From a bacterium (GTDB taxonomy: Bacteria; T1Sed10-126): a stretch of 11,657 bases of DNA. Positions 1-7,509 of this stretch are shown here, piece after piece. Position 1 is the first letter of the stretch, and every line of letters starts with the position of its first letter. Location: the NCBI GenBank assembly GCA_003554945.1, contig PWHN01000015.1, positions 1-11,657 of the forward strand, read 5' to 3'. Below the pieces are notes generated by a model, which had not been told where the DNA came from, ran no database searches, and saw nothing but the letters and a program-made list of their open reading frames with translations. The translations under genes and the position numbers were made by a program.

Positions 1-35
1 AGGGTGAGGGGGATAAAACGTCACAACTGTTGTTC

Positions 36-54
36 GGCCTCTACGAGGCCTTTT
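36..54 (+). terminator. Short terminator-like hairpin at left edge
   Basis: GGCCTC at 36-41 and GAGGCC at 45-50 form a perfect 6-bp stem with a TAC loop, followed by TTTT at 51-54. Read on the plus strand this resembles a short intrinsic terminator, which would serve a plus-strand gene lying left of the window. The T-run is only four bases and runs straight into a repeat copy, so it may simply be part of the repeat cluster. On the minus strand no T-run follows, so it does not look like the end of the phosphodiesterase operon. Confidence 0.3.
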
Positions 55-92
55 CACCCCCACCTTAATCCTCCCCCCTCAAGGGGGAGGAG
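51..92 (-). repeat. GC-rich hairpin repeat, family A, copy 1
   Basis: TCCTCCCCC at 69-77 and GGGGGAGGA at 83-91 form a perfect 9-bp stem with a 5-base loop. Read on the minus strand, the hairpin is followed by a G-rich tail (AAGGTGGGGGTGAAAA). The same arrangement of hairpin plus GGTGGGGG-type tail occurs at 5530-5575 and 10849-10890 in the opposite orientation. Bases 1-14 (AGGGTGAGGGGGAT) match the tail of the 10849 copy, so the window probably opens inside another copy that faces this one tail to tail. No function is known to me. It lies 30 bases beyond the phosphodiesterase stop codon, so it could affect that transcript's 3' end. Confidence 0.6.
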
Positions 93-121
93 ATGTTTAA
101 CCCTTTTCGGATAGGGTTTAG

Positions 122-1480
122 TTAATTAACTACCTCCTGCAAAACCTTACCCTGGGTTTCCAGGTGGACATCGGGGTCAAGTCCGAGCATTTCTAACACG
201 GTCGGAGCAAGGTCGACGTTCTCCGCTGCTGCTCTTCCCTCAACTTCAACTCCCTCAGCAACCCCGGCGCCCGAGTAAATCATGGGCACATACATGTCGC
301 TGTCGCGCAGTGAGCCGTGCTGGCCGTGGCTTTCAAAAGCGACAGTGTAGTCCGGGTGAACGGAGACAAAGAAGTCGGGGGCTCTCTCCGGGTGGTTAAG
401 ATTTATCTCAGAAAGTGTCCCGTCAAGTCCGGAAATATCGTGTTCGGAGTGGATATATTCGGCAAAATCCTGTTCCTGCAGCCATTCAGCTGTTTCGCTT
501 AAACGGTTGGAATCTTCAACGTAGAGTGAAAAAGCCAATCCACCGTTGCTGTAGGCGGCGTGTTCAATCCCCTTGTCGTCCAGTTCGGGGAAGTCGGGTT
601 CGTCAAAACCGCCGTCCATTATCGTGTTTTCGGGGTTGCGGATATTAGTCATGCCGTGATCGGACGGAATAATAATTGTGCTATATTCAAGCAAACCCTC
701 GCCCTCTAAGTATTCAACAAAATCACCAATCAGGCTGTCAACGTGTGTTATTGAGTCAAGGTAATCTTCTTCGGCACCGTGCTGGTGGCCGATGTAGTCG
801 AGGCCGGCGAAGTTTGCGAGCAGGAACTGCGGGTCACGCTGTTCGACAACGTCGATCAACACGTCGTAGAGGTGATCGTCCATCTCCTGCTTGTATTCGA
901 CCGCTTGATCCCAGGAACCGTTAACTTCAGTTTCGTAACGTTCCTCCCAGATATGTTCCGGAATATATTCTTCACCGTGGACCTGGTAGTCAGCGCCACG
1001 TGCTCCAACCAGTTCGTAGCCTTTCATTGCCAGGTAAGCGGTCTCCCAGCCTTTTTCTCTATCTAACACTTCAAAAATGGTGGGAACCGGTAGATCCTCC
1101 TGGGCGCCGTCGTAGTCGGGAAAGTCAGTGCTCCTGTGGGCAAAGTCGGGACTTCTGTAGCTGGCTCCAACAACGCCGTGCCTGTCGGCGTGGGTTCCGG
1201 TCGGCAGGGTAACGAAGTTAACTCGTGTCTGTGAAGGAGCGGATACTTTTGCTTCTCGATAAAAGACGCCGTTTTCAGCCAGTGCATCGAGAGTTGGTGT
1301 TTCAGCTTCCTCAAAATAGTCGGCCCGAAAAGCGTCGATGGCAAGCACATATATTCTCTGCTCGGGCTCAGGATCCGGACAGCCACTCAGCGGCACCACC
1401 AGGGCAACGACCAGAGAAATTAATAAAAGTTTGCTCAGGCGAGACGAAAAAGGTGTGCTTGAATTTTGCAAGGTAACCAC
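122..1480 (-). CDS. Lipoprotein phosphodiesterase/phosphatase of the alkaline phosphatase superfamily
   Basis: Member of the type I phosphodiesterase/nucleotide pyrophosphatase branch, two-metal enzymes that cleave phosphate esters or phosphodiesters. The N-terminus (residues 15-34) is a hydrophobic export signal ending in the lipobox LSGC, so the protein is probably lipid-anchored at Cys34 outside the cytoplasmic membrane. Expected catalytic groups are visible: Asp49 (AIDAFRAD), probable nucleophile Thr85 with Asn88 (PSQTRVNF), Asp228 and His232 (DYIGH), Asp274-His275 (SDHG) and His388 (HGQHG). It therefore looks active; its substrate cannot be read. It starts 13 bases after the molybdopterin subunit stop and is probably the last gene of that operon. 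The GTG at 1480 abuts the ribosome-binding site AGAGGGA with no spacer; the in-frame TTG at 1471 gives a normal 9-base spacer and may be the true start. The family call is firm; the link to the hydroxylase is inference. Confidence 0.9.
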   Translation of the reverse strand: MVTLQNSSTPFSSRLSKLLLISLVVALVVPLSGCPDPEPEQRIYVLAIDAFRADYFEEAETPTLDALAENGVFYREAKVSAPSQTRVNFVTLPTGTHADRHGVVGASYRSPDFAHRSTDFPDYDGAQEDLPVPTIFEVLDREKGWETAYLAMKGYELVGARGADYQVHGEEYIPEHIWEERYETEVNGSWDQAVEYKQEMDDHLYDVLIDVVEQRDPQFLLANFAGLDYIGHQHGAEEDYLDSITHVDSLIGDFVEYLEGEGLLEYSTIIIPSDHGMTNIRNPENTIMDGGFDEPDFPELDDKGIEHAAYSNGGLAFSLYVEDSNRLSETAEWLQEQDFAEYIHSEHDISGLDGTLSEINLNHPERAPDFFVSVHPDYTVAFESHGQHGSLRDSDMYVPMIYSGAGVAEGVEVEGRAAAENVDLAPTVLEMLGLDPDVHLETQGKVLQEVVN

Positions 1481-1493
1481 TCCCTCTAAAGTA

Positions 1494-3818
1494 TTATTCT
1501 TCCAATGCCTCTAAAATTCTATCGGGGGTGAAAGGACCTGTTCGCATGCGCACGCCAACCGCGTCGTAAATGGCGTTAGAAATCGCAGGGAGAGGTCCGT
1601 TTATACCGATCTCTGAAACAGATTTTGCGCCGTAGGGACCGGTATTCTCGTAAGTCGGTACGAGAATCGTTTCCATATCGGGCAGATCGGTCATTTTGTA
1701 GACATTGTAGCTGTCAAAGCTGGCGTTAACCAGCTTGCCCTTGCTGCTGAATTGAAACTCCTCTGTCAGGGCGTAGCTGATTCCGTTAAGGACGGCTCCC
1801 TCACACTGGCCCTCGGCCAGCCGGGGGTGAATAGCCGTGCCGCAGTCGGTGGCGTTGACGTAACGTAGCACTTCCGCTTTGCCGGTTTCGGTGTCCACTT
1901 CTACTTCAGCGAAGTGGGCCGAGAAAGGCGGCGGGGATTTGTGAGAAATGCTGGACTCATGAGCAGCAATTTGCCGTTGATCAGCTTCGTATAGAGAATG
2001 AACGGCAATTTCGGAGAAGCTGACAGTCTCGCCGTCGGGCCCGGCTACTTCCTTATAGCCAAGCTCAACGTCGTCGACGTCACATTCCAGCATCTTTGCG
2101 CCTCTTTCCAGGATCTGATCGCGGACGTTGGAAGCACATTTTTTCACAGCGCGTCCGCTCAGGTAAGTGGTGCTTGAAGCGTAAGCTCCGACGTCAAAAG
2201 GTGTCATGTCCGTGTCGGAGGAGTAAGGAATGATGTCATCGGTGGGCACTGCCAGTGTTTCAGCGGCAATCTGACTGAGGACCGTGTCACTTCCCGTGCC
2301 CAGGTCAGTTGCGCCCATGTGCAGGTTGAAGCTGCCGTCCTCGTTCATTTTGATTGAAGCGGCGGCCATGTCAATTTCCGGAATGGAACTACCCTGCATC
2401 AGGGTACACATGCCAAAACCCCGTTTTTTGGTCTTGTCGCCGGTCTCGCGACGCTTTTCTCGTTCGTCCCAGCCGAAGGCCTCTTTCCCCTGCTCAATAC
2501 ATTCCTCGAGTCCACAGGATTCTATTGTCTGTTCGACTCCCTCTTTACCTTCGCCGAGGGCGGCGAAGACGGGGGAAGTTTCACCTTCGCGGATATGGTT
2601 AATTTTTCGCAGCTCAACGGGATCCATATCCAGCTCTTCGGCCAGTTCGTCCAGTAAGGATTCAATGGCGAAATACCCCTGGGTAGCACCGTAACCCCGG
2701 TAAGCGCCACCGCTGGGCAAATTCGTGTAAACGACCGTGCCTTTGAAGCTGATTGCGTTAGCTTTGTTGTAGAGAGGCAGGACCTTGCTGCCGCTGTTGC
2801 AGACGATAGTTAAACAGTGGGAGCCGTAAGCACCGGTGTTCATCAGGATATGCATCTTGATGGCCTGAATTCTACCGTCGGTGTCGGCACCGACTGCCAT
2901 GTCGAGAATCTCGTGATTACGAGTCCGGGAGGAGGCAAACTCCTCGCGGCGGTTAAATTCAAACTTAACGGGCCGTCCGGTCTCCAGGACCATAGCGGCA
3001 GTTATATCTTCAATCAGGACCTCCTGTTTACCGCCGAATCCACCACCGATACGGGGTTTAATCACGCGAATCTTTTTTTCGGGCATCTCCAGTCTTTCTG
3101 CGACAATGCGCCGGACGTGAAAAGGGACCTGTGTGCTGGTTGTAATAACCAGACGACCGTGGGGGTCTTTCCTGACAATACAGATGTGTGGCTCCACAGG
3201 ACAGTGGTGGGCATATTGCGCCTCATATTCGTTTTCAACTACAACGTCACATTTTTCCAGCTCTTCTTCAAGATCGCCGTGCTCAAATTCAACACTTGAG
3301 GCGAGGTTTCTTTCCGGTTCGAAAGGAATCGGTATGACGGTGTGACAATCGTCTTCGTCGTGGATAACGGGTGCGTCTTCTTTCATTGAGTCGCGGGGAT
3401 CCAAAACAGGCTCCAGCACTTCGTAATCTACCTCAATTTTTTCAAGCGCAGCTTCAGCCAGCGCCTCGCTTTCGGCGGCGACGGCCGCGACCCGGTCGCC
3501 AACAAAACGAACTTTACGCGGGAGCATGAAGCTGTCGTAGGGCGAAGGTTCAGGATAGCCCTGTCCGGCAGTGGTCTGGGCAACCCGAGGCACGTCTTCA
3601 TGGGTTAAAACGGCGGCAACACCGTCCATAGCCTCGGCTTCGGAAGCATCAATGTTTTTGATTCGAGCGTGGGCGTGCGGACTGCGCAGGATCTTAAGGT
3701 GAAGCTCGTCGCCGGTTTCGAAGTCTGCAACGTATTTATCCTGTCCGCAGGCCAGTGCCATGCCGTCTACTTTTTCAACGTTCTGATTAACTTCTGAAAA
3801 ATCTCTTGTTTTACTCAT
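1494..3818 (-). CDS. Molybdopterin-binding catalytic subunit of a xanthine dehydrogenase/aldehyde oxidase-family hydroxylase
   Basis: Catalytic subunit (774 residues) of a cytoplasmic molybdenum hydroxylase, which inserts water-derived oxygen into a purine, other N-heterocycle or aldehyde. The N-terminal hammerhead domain covers about residues 1-130. Cofactor and substrate motifs follow: GGGFGGK at 258-264, AYRGYGATQ with Arg374 (equivalent of bovine Arg880), and DLGTGSDT in place of the usual GQG motif. KSVSE near the C-terminus supplies the catalytic glutamate, Glu736. The residue after GGGFGGK is Gln265, where bovine xanthine dehydrogenase has Glu802, so xanthine should not be assumed as substrate. 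The length fits separate-subunit enzymes. The ATG at 3818 overlaps the preceding TGA by one base (TGATG), with GAGAGGTGA about 6 bases upstream; a TTG one codon earlier is poorly spaced. It is the third gene of the operon, so translation is probably coupled to the 2Fe-2S subunit. Confidence 0.94.
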   Translation of the reverse strand: MSKTRDFSEVNQNVEKVDGMALACGQDKYVADFETGDELHLKILRSPHAHARIKNIDASEAEAMDGVAAVLTHEDVPRVAQTTAGQGYPEPSPYDSFMLPRKVRFVGDRVAAVAAESEALAEAALEKIEVDYEVLEPVLDPRDSMKEDAPVIHDEDDCHTVIPIPFEPERNLASSVEFEHGDLEEELEKCDVVVENEYEAQYAHHCPVEPHICIVRKDPHGRLVITTSTQVPFHVRRIVAERLEMPEKKIRVIKPRIGGGFGGKQEVLIEDITAAMVLETGRPVKFEFNRREEFASSRTRNHEILDMAVGADTDGRIQAIKMHILMNTGAYGSHCLTIVCNSGSKVLPLYNKANAISFKGTVVYTNLPSGGAYRGYGATQGYFAIESLLDELAEELDMDPVELRKINHIREGETSPVFAALGEGKEGVEQTIESCGLEECIEQGKEAFGWDEREKRRETGDKTKKRGFGMCTLMQGSSIPEIDMAAASIKMNEDGSFNLHMGATDLGTGSDTVLSQIAAETLAVPTDDIIPYSSDTDMTPFDVGAYASSTTYLSGRAVKKCASNVRDQILERGAKMLECDVDDVELGYKEVAGPDGETVSFSEIAVHSLYEADQRQIAAHESSISHKSPPPFSAHFAEVEVDTETGKAEVLRYVNATDCGTAIHPRLAEGQCEGAVLNGISYALTEEFQFSSKGKLVNASFDSYNVYKMTDLPDMETILVPTYENTGPYGAKSVSEIGINGPLPAISNAIYDAVGVRMRTGPFTPDRILEALEE

Positions 3819-4285
3819 CAAGCATCACCTCTCATTTTTTTAGCCGCGCTCTGAACGGCTTCTATCTGTTTTACATAGCCCGTGCAGCGGCAGTAGTTGC
3901 CGTCAAGTCCCCGTTTGATTTCATCTTCCTCGGGACTGGGGTTTTCTTCCAGCAGCGCTTTAGCGGAGAGAATCATACCGGGAACACAGAAACCGCACTG
4001 AACGGCTCCCTTGTCCACAAATTCTCTCTGTAAGATGTGGGGGTCGTCGATTGTTCCTATACCTTCAATAGTGGTGATTGACTGATCGTCTGCCTGGGCG
4101 GCAAACATTACGCAGGAAAGAACGGGCATACCGTCCAACAATACTGTGCAACTGCCGCAGTGTCCTTCGTCACAGCCTTTTTTTACTTCCTGAAAACCTT
4201 CACGACGCAGCAGGTCGATCAGGCGGGTGGCGGGCGCAACTTCGTAAGTGTCCCGCTCGCCATTGATCTCAAGCTCTATCTGCAT
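3818..4285 (-). CDS. 2Fe-2S subunit of the molybdenum hydroxylase
   Basis: Small iron-sulfur subunit (155 residues) that carries electrons from the molybdenum site to FAD. The N-terminal plant-ferredoxin-like domain binds one cluster through Cys38, Cys43, Cys46 and Cys58 (GCDEGHCGSC, then a later Cys). The C-terminal four-helix domain binds the second through Cys97, Cys100 (QCGFC), Cys132 and Cys134 (YCRCTGY). All eight ligands are present and the length is typical of the family, so the subunit looks intact. The ATG at 4285 has an ideal AGGAGG site nearby (AGGAGGAATTCCC-ATG). It lies 74 bases after the FAD subunit, in an AT-rich spacer that contains the small palindrome TTAACTGTTAA (4328-4338), and overlaps the catalytic subunit start by one base. 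The substrate of the complex is not indicated by this subunit. Confidence 0.96.
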   Translation of the reverse strand: MQIELEINGERDTYEVAPATRLIDLLRREGFQEVKKGCDEGHCGSCTVLLDGMPVLSCVMFAAQADDQSITTIEGIGTIDDPHILQREFVDKGAVQCGFCVPGMILSAKALLEENPSPEEDEIKRGLDGNYCRCTGYVKQIEAVQSAAKKMRGDA

Positions 4286-4359
4286 GGGAATTCCTCCTGA
4301 AATTCGATTCGAGATTTAAATTATTCGTTAACTGTTAATTTTAAAAATATAAAAAGATT

Positions 4360-5202
4360 TTAACTGGTTTTTGCCTGAAGCAGATTCTTTTTGACCAGTT
4401 TTTCGATTAGCTTTGATTTGTAATCGCCACTGCCCCAGACGTTGTCCGTGGTATTAACGTTAGCCCGGCAAATTTCGCCCACCTTCTCGGCCAGAGATTC
4501 GTTAAGCTCAGCGTCGACCAGCTCTTCTTCCGCTTCCGGGCAGCGAGCTGGTGAAGGGGAAGCGGAGCCGACGCCAATTCGGACGTCTTTTACTGTATCC
4601 CCCTCCATGTCGAGCACAACTGAGACGGAAGTAACGGCGTAGGAGTCGTCGACGGCAACAAATTTAGTGTAGCTGCTACTGTAATTTTCTATCCCTCTGG
4701 GGAGTTGAATTTCAGTAACAATGTCGGTGTCATCGAGTAGCTGACTCGGGTGACGGTGGAAAAATTTCTGGGCTGGATAAGTTGTTTCGCCCTCCTGGTC
4801 GGTTACCAGGATTTCGGCGTCCAGGGCGAGCAGCGGAGCCGGTAAGTCAGACCAGACTCGCAGTTGGGTTATGTTGCCGCCGGCCGTAATCATGTTGCGC
4901 AGCGGCGTGGTTCCCACCTCCGCGGCTACATCGGCAAGCAGGCCGCCGGCGTAATTTTGAAGTAGAGAACTCTCCTCGAGCGCTCTCATGACCGCGGTTG
5001 CCCCGATCTTTATTGCATCGCTATCGTCCTCAATGTAATCGAGTCCGACGGATTTTAAATCGACAAGTCCGATAGTGGTCTTGCTGTCGGTAATACTCAA
5101 CCCCGTGCCGCCGGCAAGAAGGCGCCGCCCCGGTTTGGCTGAAATTTTTTCTACTGCTTCGTCCAACGATTGCGGTCTTTCAAACTCTTTTAAATTTTGC
5201 AC
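4360..5202 (-). CDS. FAD-binding subunit of the molybdenum hydroxylase
   Basis: Medium subunit (280 residues) of the CoxM/XdhB type, which holds FAD and passes electrons to NAD or another acceptor. The N-terminal FAD domain has the pyrophosphate-binding loop LLAGGTGLS (about residues 28-36) and the second FAD-contact segment TTPLRNMITAGGNI near residue 100, the equivalent of the family's IRNxATxGGN motif. The C-terminal part matches the CO dehydrogenase flavoprotein C-terminal domain (VRIGVGSASPSPARCPEAEE). The GTG at 5202 is supported by AGGGTGA seven bases upstream. It is the first gene of the minus-strand operon: FAD subunit, 2Fe-2S subunit, molybdopterin subunit, phosphodiesterase. The FAD-first order is common in anaerobes. 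The candidate promoter at 5252-5279 and inverted repeat at 5300-5324 lie upstream. Confidence 0.95.
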   Translation of the reverse strand: MQNLKEFERPQSLDEAVEKISAKPGRRLLAGGTGLSITDSKTTIGLVDLKSVGLDYIEDDSDAIKIGATAVMRALEESSLLQNYAGGLLADVAAEVGTTPLRNMITAGGNITQLRVWSDLPAPLLALDAEILVTDQEGETTYPAQKFFHRHPSQLLDDTDIVTEIQLPRGIENYSSSYTKFVAVDDSYAVTSVSVVLDMEGDTVKDVRIGVGSASPSPARCPEAEEELVDAELNESLAEKVGEICRANVNTTDNVWGSGDYKSKLIEKLVKKNLLQAKTS

Positions 5203-5251
5203 GATTCAGTCACCCTTTTGTATGATTTTCTAAGCACTTAATTTTAATCAA

Positions 5252-5279
5252 ATAGTATTCTAAATCAGGTCTCGGACAA
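5252..5279 (-). promoter_or_regulatory. Candidate sigma-70-type promoter of the hydroxylase operon
   Basis: On the minus strand TTGTCC (5279-5274) and TACTAT (5257-5252) are separated by 16 bases. Each matches four of six consensus positions. Transcription would begin near 5245 and give a leader of about 43 bases before the GTG at 5202. This is a pattern call from sequence only; a weak promoter of this quality would suit a gene that needs an activator, compare the inverted repeat just upstream. Confidence 0.4.
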
Positions 5280-5299
5280 AAAACAAGTGTTTTCTCCGA

Positions 5300-5324
5300 T
5301 TAATCCATGAGAACTATGGATTAA
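5300..5324. promoter_or_regulatory. Perfect 9-bp inverted repeat, candidate operator
   Basis: TTAATCCAT (5300-5308) and ATGGATTAA (5316-5324) are exact inverted copies separated by 7 bases. The centre at 5312 lies about 67 bases before the predicted transcription start of the hydroxylase operon, where activators commonly bind. The half-sites are AT-rich and no T-run follows on either strand, so an operator fits better than a terminator. No regulator gene is adjacent, so the binding protein is unknown. Confidence 0.45.
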
Positions 5325-5420
5325 CTGCCCGAAGAACGGCCGGTTCTATCGTTGCGCGGAGTTGATCTGGTCTTCATCTGCTGATGAATTGCGAGTTAAG
5401 GTCTGCTCTTGAATTTGACA

Positions 5421-5462
5421 TCATTCCGGGCAAGCGACCGTAGGGAGCGCGATCCGGAATCC
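5421..5462 (+). repeat. Palindromic repeat, family B variant with long loop
   Basis: TCATTCCGGG opens and GATCCGGAATCCA closes this element; ATTCCGG (5423-5429) pairs exactly with CCGGAAT (5454-5460). It aligns with the copies at 7510 and 10904 (TCATTGCGGA and GATCCGCAATCCA), but a G-C pair in their stems is a C-G pair here. The loop is expanded to about 24 bases and contains GCGACCGTAGGGAGCGC, the type of sequence found in dispersed bacterial repeats. It is followed by CTTGAACTTGAT. Short translations across it are not real genes. Confidence 0.55.
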
Positions 5463-5529
5463 ATCTTGAACTTGATCTTGATTTTCGGTCTTGCGCCTTT
5501 TCGCCTGCTCGCAAGCTCGTATCTTCGAG

Positions 5530-5575
5530 TTTTCCCCCCTTGAAAAGGGGAAAGACAAAGGGGGGGTGAAAAAAT
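5530..5575 (+). repeat. GC-rich hairpin repeat, family A, copy 2
   Basis: TTTCCCC (5531-5537) pairs with GGGGAAA (5547-5553); an alternative stem CCCCTT/AAGGGG (5536-5541 with 5545-5550) is also possible. The G-rich tail AAAGGGGGGGTGAAAA follows, as in the copies at 51-92 and 10849-10890. It lies 20 bases beyond the stop of the minus-strand beta-barrel gene. Confidence 0.5.
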
Positions 5576-5595
5576 AATTTGCGGATGCTGAGAAA

Positions 5596-6237
5596 CTAAT
5601 AAAGCCACCTGTATTCGAGAAATAGTGAGCGGCCGTCGAGGCTGCCAAAAGATTGGTCTTCGCCCGCCTGGTCCTCGAAGCTCAGGCTCTCGGTGGAAAA
5701 GATCTCGCCACCGGCGGCGAGGAAAGAATTTTCAGTCAGGGGAACCTCAAGACCTAACCCGCCCCGCAGCTTCCAGGAGTAATCGTGGTCGTCGTAACTG
5801 CTCTGGTTAGCATCGGAAGCGTCAAGCTCCACGCGGCTGAGGCCGAGGCCGAGAAACCAGAAGGCCCGGTAGTCCCAGCGAAACGGTGGTAGTGAGCGGC
5901 GTTCGTGAAAATTTAATGAGAGCGCATACTGTTCTATACGACCGTCGTTGGAGCTGCTGGAATTTTTATAGAAACGAGCCAGATCTGAGCGGCTGTAAGA
6001 AAAACGATACTCAGTCCGCAGTGCGCCGACCTGACCGCCCCAGGCGAGGGCCACTGTCTGGCCGCGGCGGAAGCGAAACGATTCGTCACCGGGACCGGAA
6101 AGATTATCTAAATTGGTGTGGCCGAGGTTGAGACTCAGGTGATTGCCGTTTTGGCCGCCGGCTGACGCAGGATTCATTGGGCTGAGGAGAAAAACAACCA
6201 GCAGCGGCAGGAGGAGCTTAGAGGTTAGTTTTAACAT
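5596..6237 (-). CDS. Predicted outer-membrane beta-barrel protein
   Basis: I recognise a fold class, not a named family. Residues 1-26 form a textbook signal peptide (MLKLTS..., a leucine-rich core, ASA cleavage before Gly27). The mature part of about 187 residues alternates polar and hydrophobic residues in short strands ([51 protein letters not shown]) with Ser/Asp/Asn-rich turns, and ends in an aromatic strand LFLEYRWLY. This is typical of small 8-stranded outer-membrane proteins. I chose the ATG at 6237 because it starts the signal peptide cleanly; the frame extends to a TTG at 6279, but that has no ribosome-binding site and adds a Trp/Lys-rich stretch inside gmd. The chosen start overlaps the gmd stop by 20 bases, so translation is probably coupled to gmd. 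A role in surface polysaccharide assembly or anchoring is possible but unproven. Confidence 0.8.
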   Translation of the reverse strand: MLKLTSKLLLPLLVVFLLSPMNPASAGGQNGNHLSLNLGHTNLDNLSGPGDESFRFRRGQTVALAWGGQVGALRTEYRFSYSRSDLARFYKNSSSSNDGRIEQYALSLNFHERRSLPPFRWDYRAFWFLGLGLSRVELDASDANQSSYDDHDYSWKLRGGLGLEVPLTENSFLAAGGEIFSTESLSFEDQAGEDQSFGSLDGRSLFLEYRWLY

Positions 6238-7255
6238 TTTCCAGATCAGCAGCAACCATTTTTTCAACCAGTTCTTCAAAGCTGGTCTCGTGGCGCCAGC
6301 CCAGTTCGCGTTCGGCTTTCGAGGGGTCGCCGATCAGCGAATGCACTTCGGCCGGCCGGTAATATCGGGGGTCAACAACAATCAACTTTCGGCCGCTGTT
6401 TCTGTCAATCCCCACCTCTTCTTCGTCTTCTCCCTCCCAGGCGAGATCAAAACCCGCCGCCTGGAAGGCTAACCCGGCAAATTCGCGCACCGTATGTGTT
6501 TCACCGGTGGCAAGGACATAGTCGTCAGGAGTCTCCTGTTGCATCATCAGCCACATTCCACGCACGTATTCGGGTGCGTAACCCCAGTCTCGTGAAGCGT
6601 CCAGGTTACCCAGGTAGAGACGGTCCAGCAAACCGGCTTTGATATGAGCGGCGCCGCGGGTGATTTTTCTGGTGACAAAACGTTCGCCCCGGCGCGGCGA
6701 CTCGTGGTTAAAAAGGATACCGTTAGAGGCGTGCATGTCGTAAGCCTCGCGGTAGTTGCGGGTAATCCAGTAGGCGTACAGTTTGGCACAGCCGTAGGGG
6801 CTGCGGGGCTGGAAAGGGGTCTGTTCGTCCTGGGGCGACTCGGCGGCGTTGCCATACAGCTCACTTGTGGAGGCCTGGTAGATACGGGTGTCGACGCGCG
6901 CCTCGCGGATGGCGTCGAGCAGCCTGAGGGTGCCGAGTCCATCGACGTCAGCGGTGTATTCCGGCTGAACAAAGGAGACGGCAACGTTACTCTGGGCGGC
7001 CAGGTTGTAGATTTCGTCGGGCTCAATTTTTTCGACCAGCCGGCTCAAGTTGCTGGCGTCGACCATGTCGCCGTAATGGAGGAAAAGCCGTTTTTCCTTC
7101 AGCTCCGGGTCCTCATAAAGGTGGTCAATGCGCTCAGTGTTGAAGACGGACGTGCGCCGGCGGACGCCGTGGACTTCATAGCCTTTTTCCAGCAGCAGTT
7201 CCGTCAGGTAAGAACCGTCCTGTCCGGTGATTCCCGTGATCAATGCTTTTTTCAT
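6218..7255 (-). CDS. gmd: GDP-mannose 4,6-dehydratase
   Basis: Converts GDP-D-mannose to GDP-4-keto-6-deoxy-D-mannose in the cytoplasm, the first step towards GDP-fucose, GDP-rhamnose, GDP-perosamine and related surface sugars. It is an extended short-chain dehydrogenase with the Rossmann NADP loop GITGQDG (residues 8-14). The catalytic set is Thr130 and Glu132 in STSELYG, and Tyr154 and Lys158 in [11 protein letters not shown]. The family segments [18 protein letters not shown] and [18 protein letters not shown] are also present. At 345 residues it is full length. The ATG at 7255 has AGGGAG eight bases upstream and begins directly with the family start MKKALITG; a longer in-frame extension to 7345 is not needed. 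It is followed by an overlapping beta-barrel gene. No fcl, rmd or per gene that would use the product is seen here. Confidence 0.96.
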   Translation of the reverse strand: MKKALITGITGQDGSYLTELLLEKGYEVHGVRRRTSVFNTERIDHLYEDPELKEKRLFLHYGDMVDASNLSRLVEKIEPDEIYNLAAQSNVAVSFVQPEYTADVDGLGTLRLLDAIREARVDTRIYQASTSELYGNAAESPQDEQTPFQPRSPYGCAKLYAYWITRNYREAYDMHASNGILFNHESPRRGERFVTRKITRGAAHIKAGLLDRLYLGNLDASRDWGYAPEYVRGMWLMMQQETPDDYVLATGETHTVREFAGLAFQAAGFDLAWEGEDEEEVGIDRNSGRKLIVVDPRYYRPAEVHSLIGDPSKAERELGWRHETSFEELVEKMVAADLENVKTNL

Positions 7256-7354
7256 TAAAAAAACTCCCTCGAAATATTTTTTAACTTGAAAATGGCCGCT
7301 TTTCTTGGGCCAATTCAATTTTCCGCCCGCGCCACTTTCCAACAAGCAAACAAA

Positions 7355-7382
7355 AATATATCATAATACCGGGGAAGTTCAA
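7355..7382 (-). promoter_or_regulatory. Candidate promoter of gmd
   Basis: On the minus strand TTGAAC (7382-7377) and TATATT (7360-7355) are separated by 16 bases, matching four and five of six consensus positions. Transcription would start near 7348, giving a leader of roughly 90 bases before the gmd ATG. I see no obvious riboswitch or stable hairpin in that leader. Confidence 0.4.
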
Positions 7383-7509
7383 AATATCTCGACAAATTTG
7401 TATGACTATCAGTCCCTTTTTATTTTCTTCTCAAAGTTTTTTTATAATGCCCTTTGACGGGAGAAAAGGAATGACGTCAAATTCAAAAGCTGTTTTGACC
7501 TATTCGTTC

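Larger units (their letters stand above)
5203..5595. other. Intergenic region upstream of hydroxylase operon and downstream of the beta-barrel gene
   Basis: This 393-base stretch has no convincing gene. Bases 5203-5324 hold the leader, a candidate promoter and a perfect inverted repeat serving the minus-strand hydroxylase operon. Bases 5325-5420 show only a small hairpin (TTCATC/GATGAA, 5373-5388). Bases 5421-5575 are filled by dispersed palindromic repeats. No clear T-rich terminator follows the beta-barrel gene on the minus strand, so read-through towards the hydroxylase operon cannot be excluded. Confidence 0.7.

Noticed and set aside
2817-3299. 160-codon plus-strand open frame opposite the hydroxylase catalytic subunit
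   Set aside because: The minus-strand frame has clear family motifs across the same bases, and the antisense frame has no domain signal.
5396-5648. 70- and 75-codon minus-strand open frames
   Set aside because: Both are translations of the palindromic repeats at 5421-5575 (RSLRSLARND type), a common source of false genes.
6238-6279. Upstream TTG start for the beta-barrel protein
   Set aside because: It lacks a ribosome-binding site, lies deeper inside gmd, and would put a Trp/Lys-rich stretch before an already complete signal peptide.
6644-7258. 204-codon plus-strand open frame opposite gmd
   Set aside because: It lies entirely antisense to a well-supported gmd, has no recognisable motifs, and arises from the GC-rich codon pattern of the real gene.
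7472-7479. TGACGTCA palindrome
   Set aside because: Eight bases is short enough for chance, and it has no relation to a gene start.
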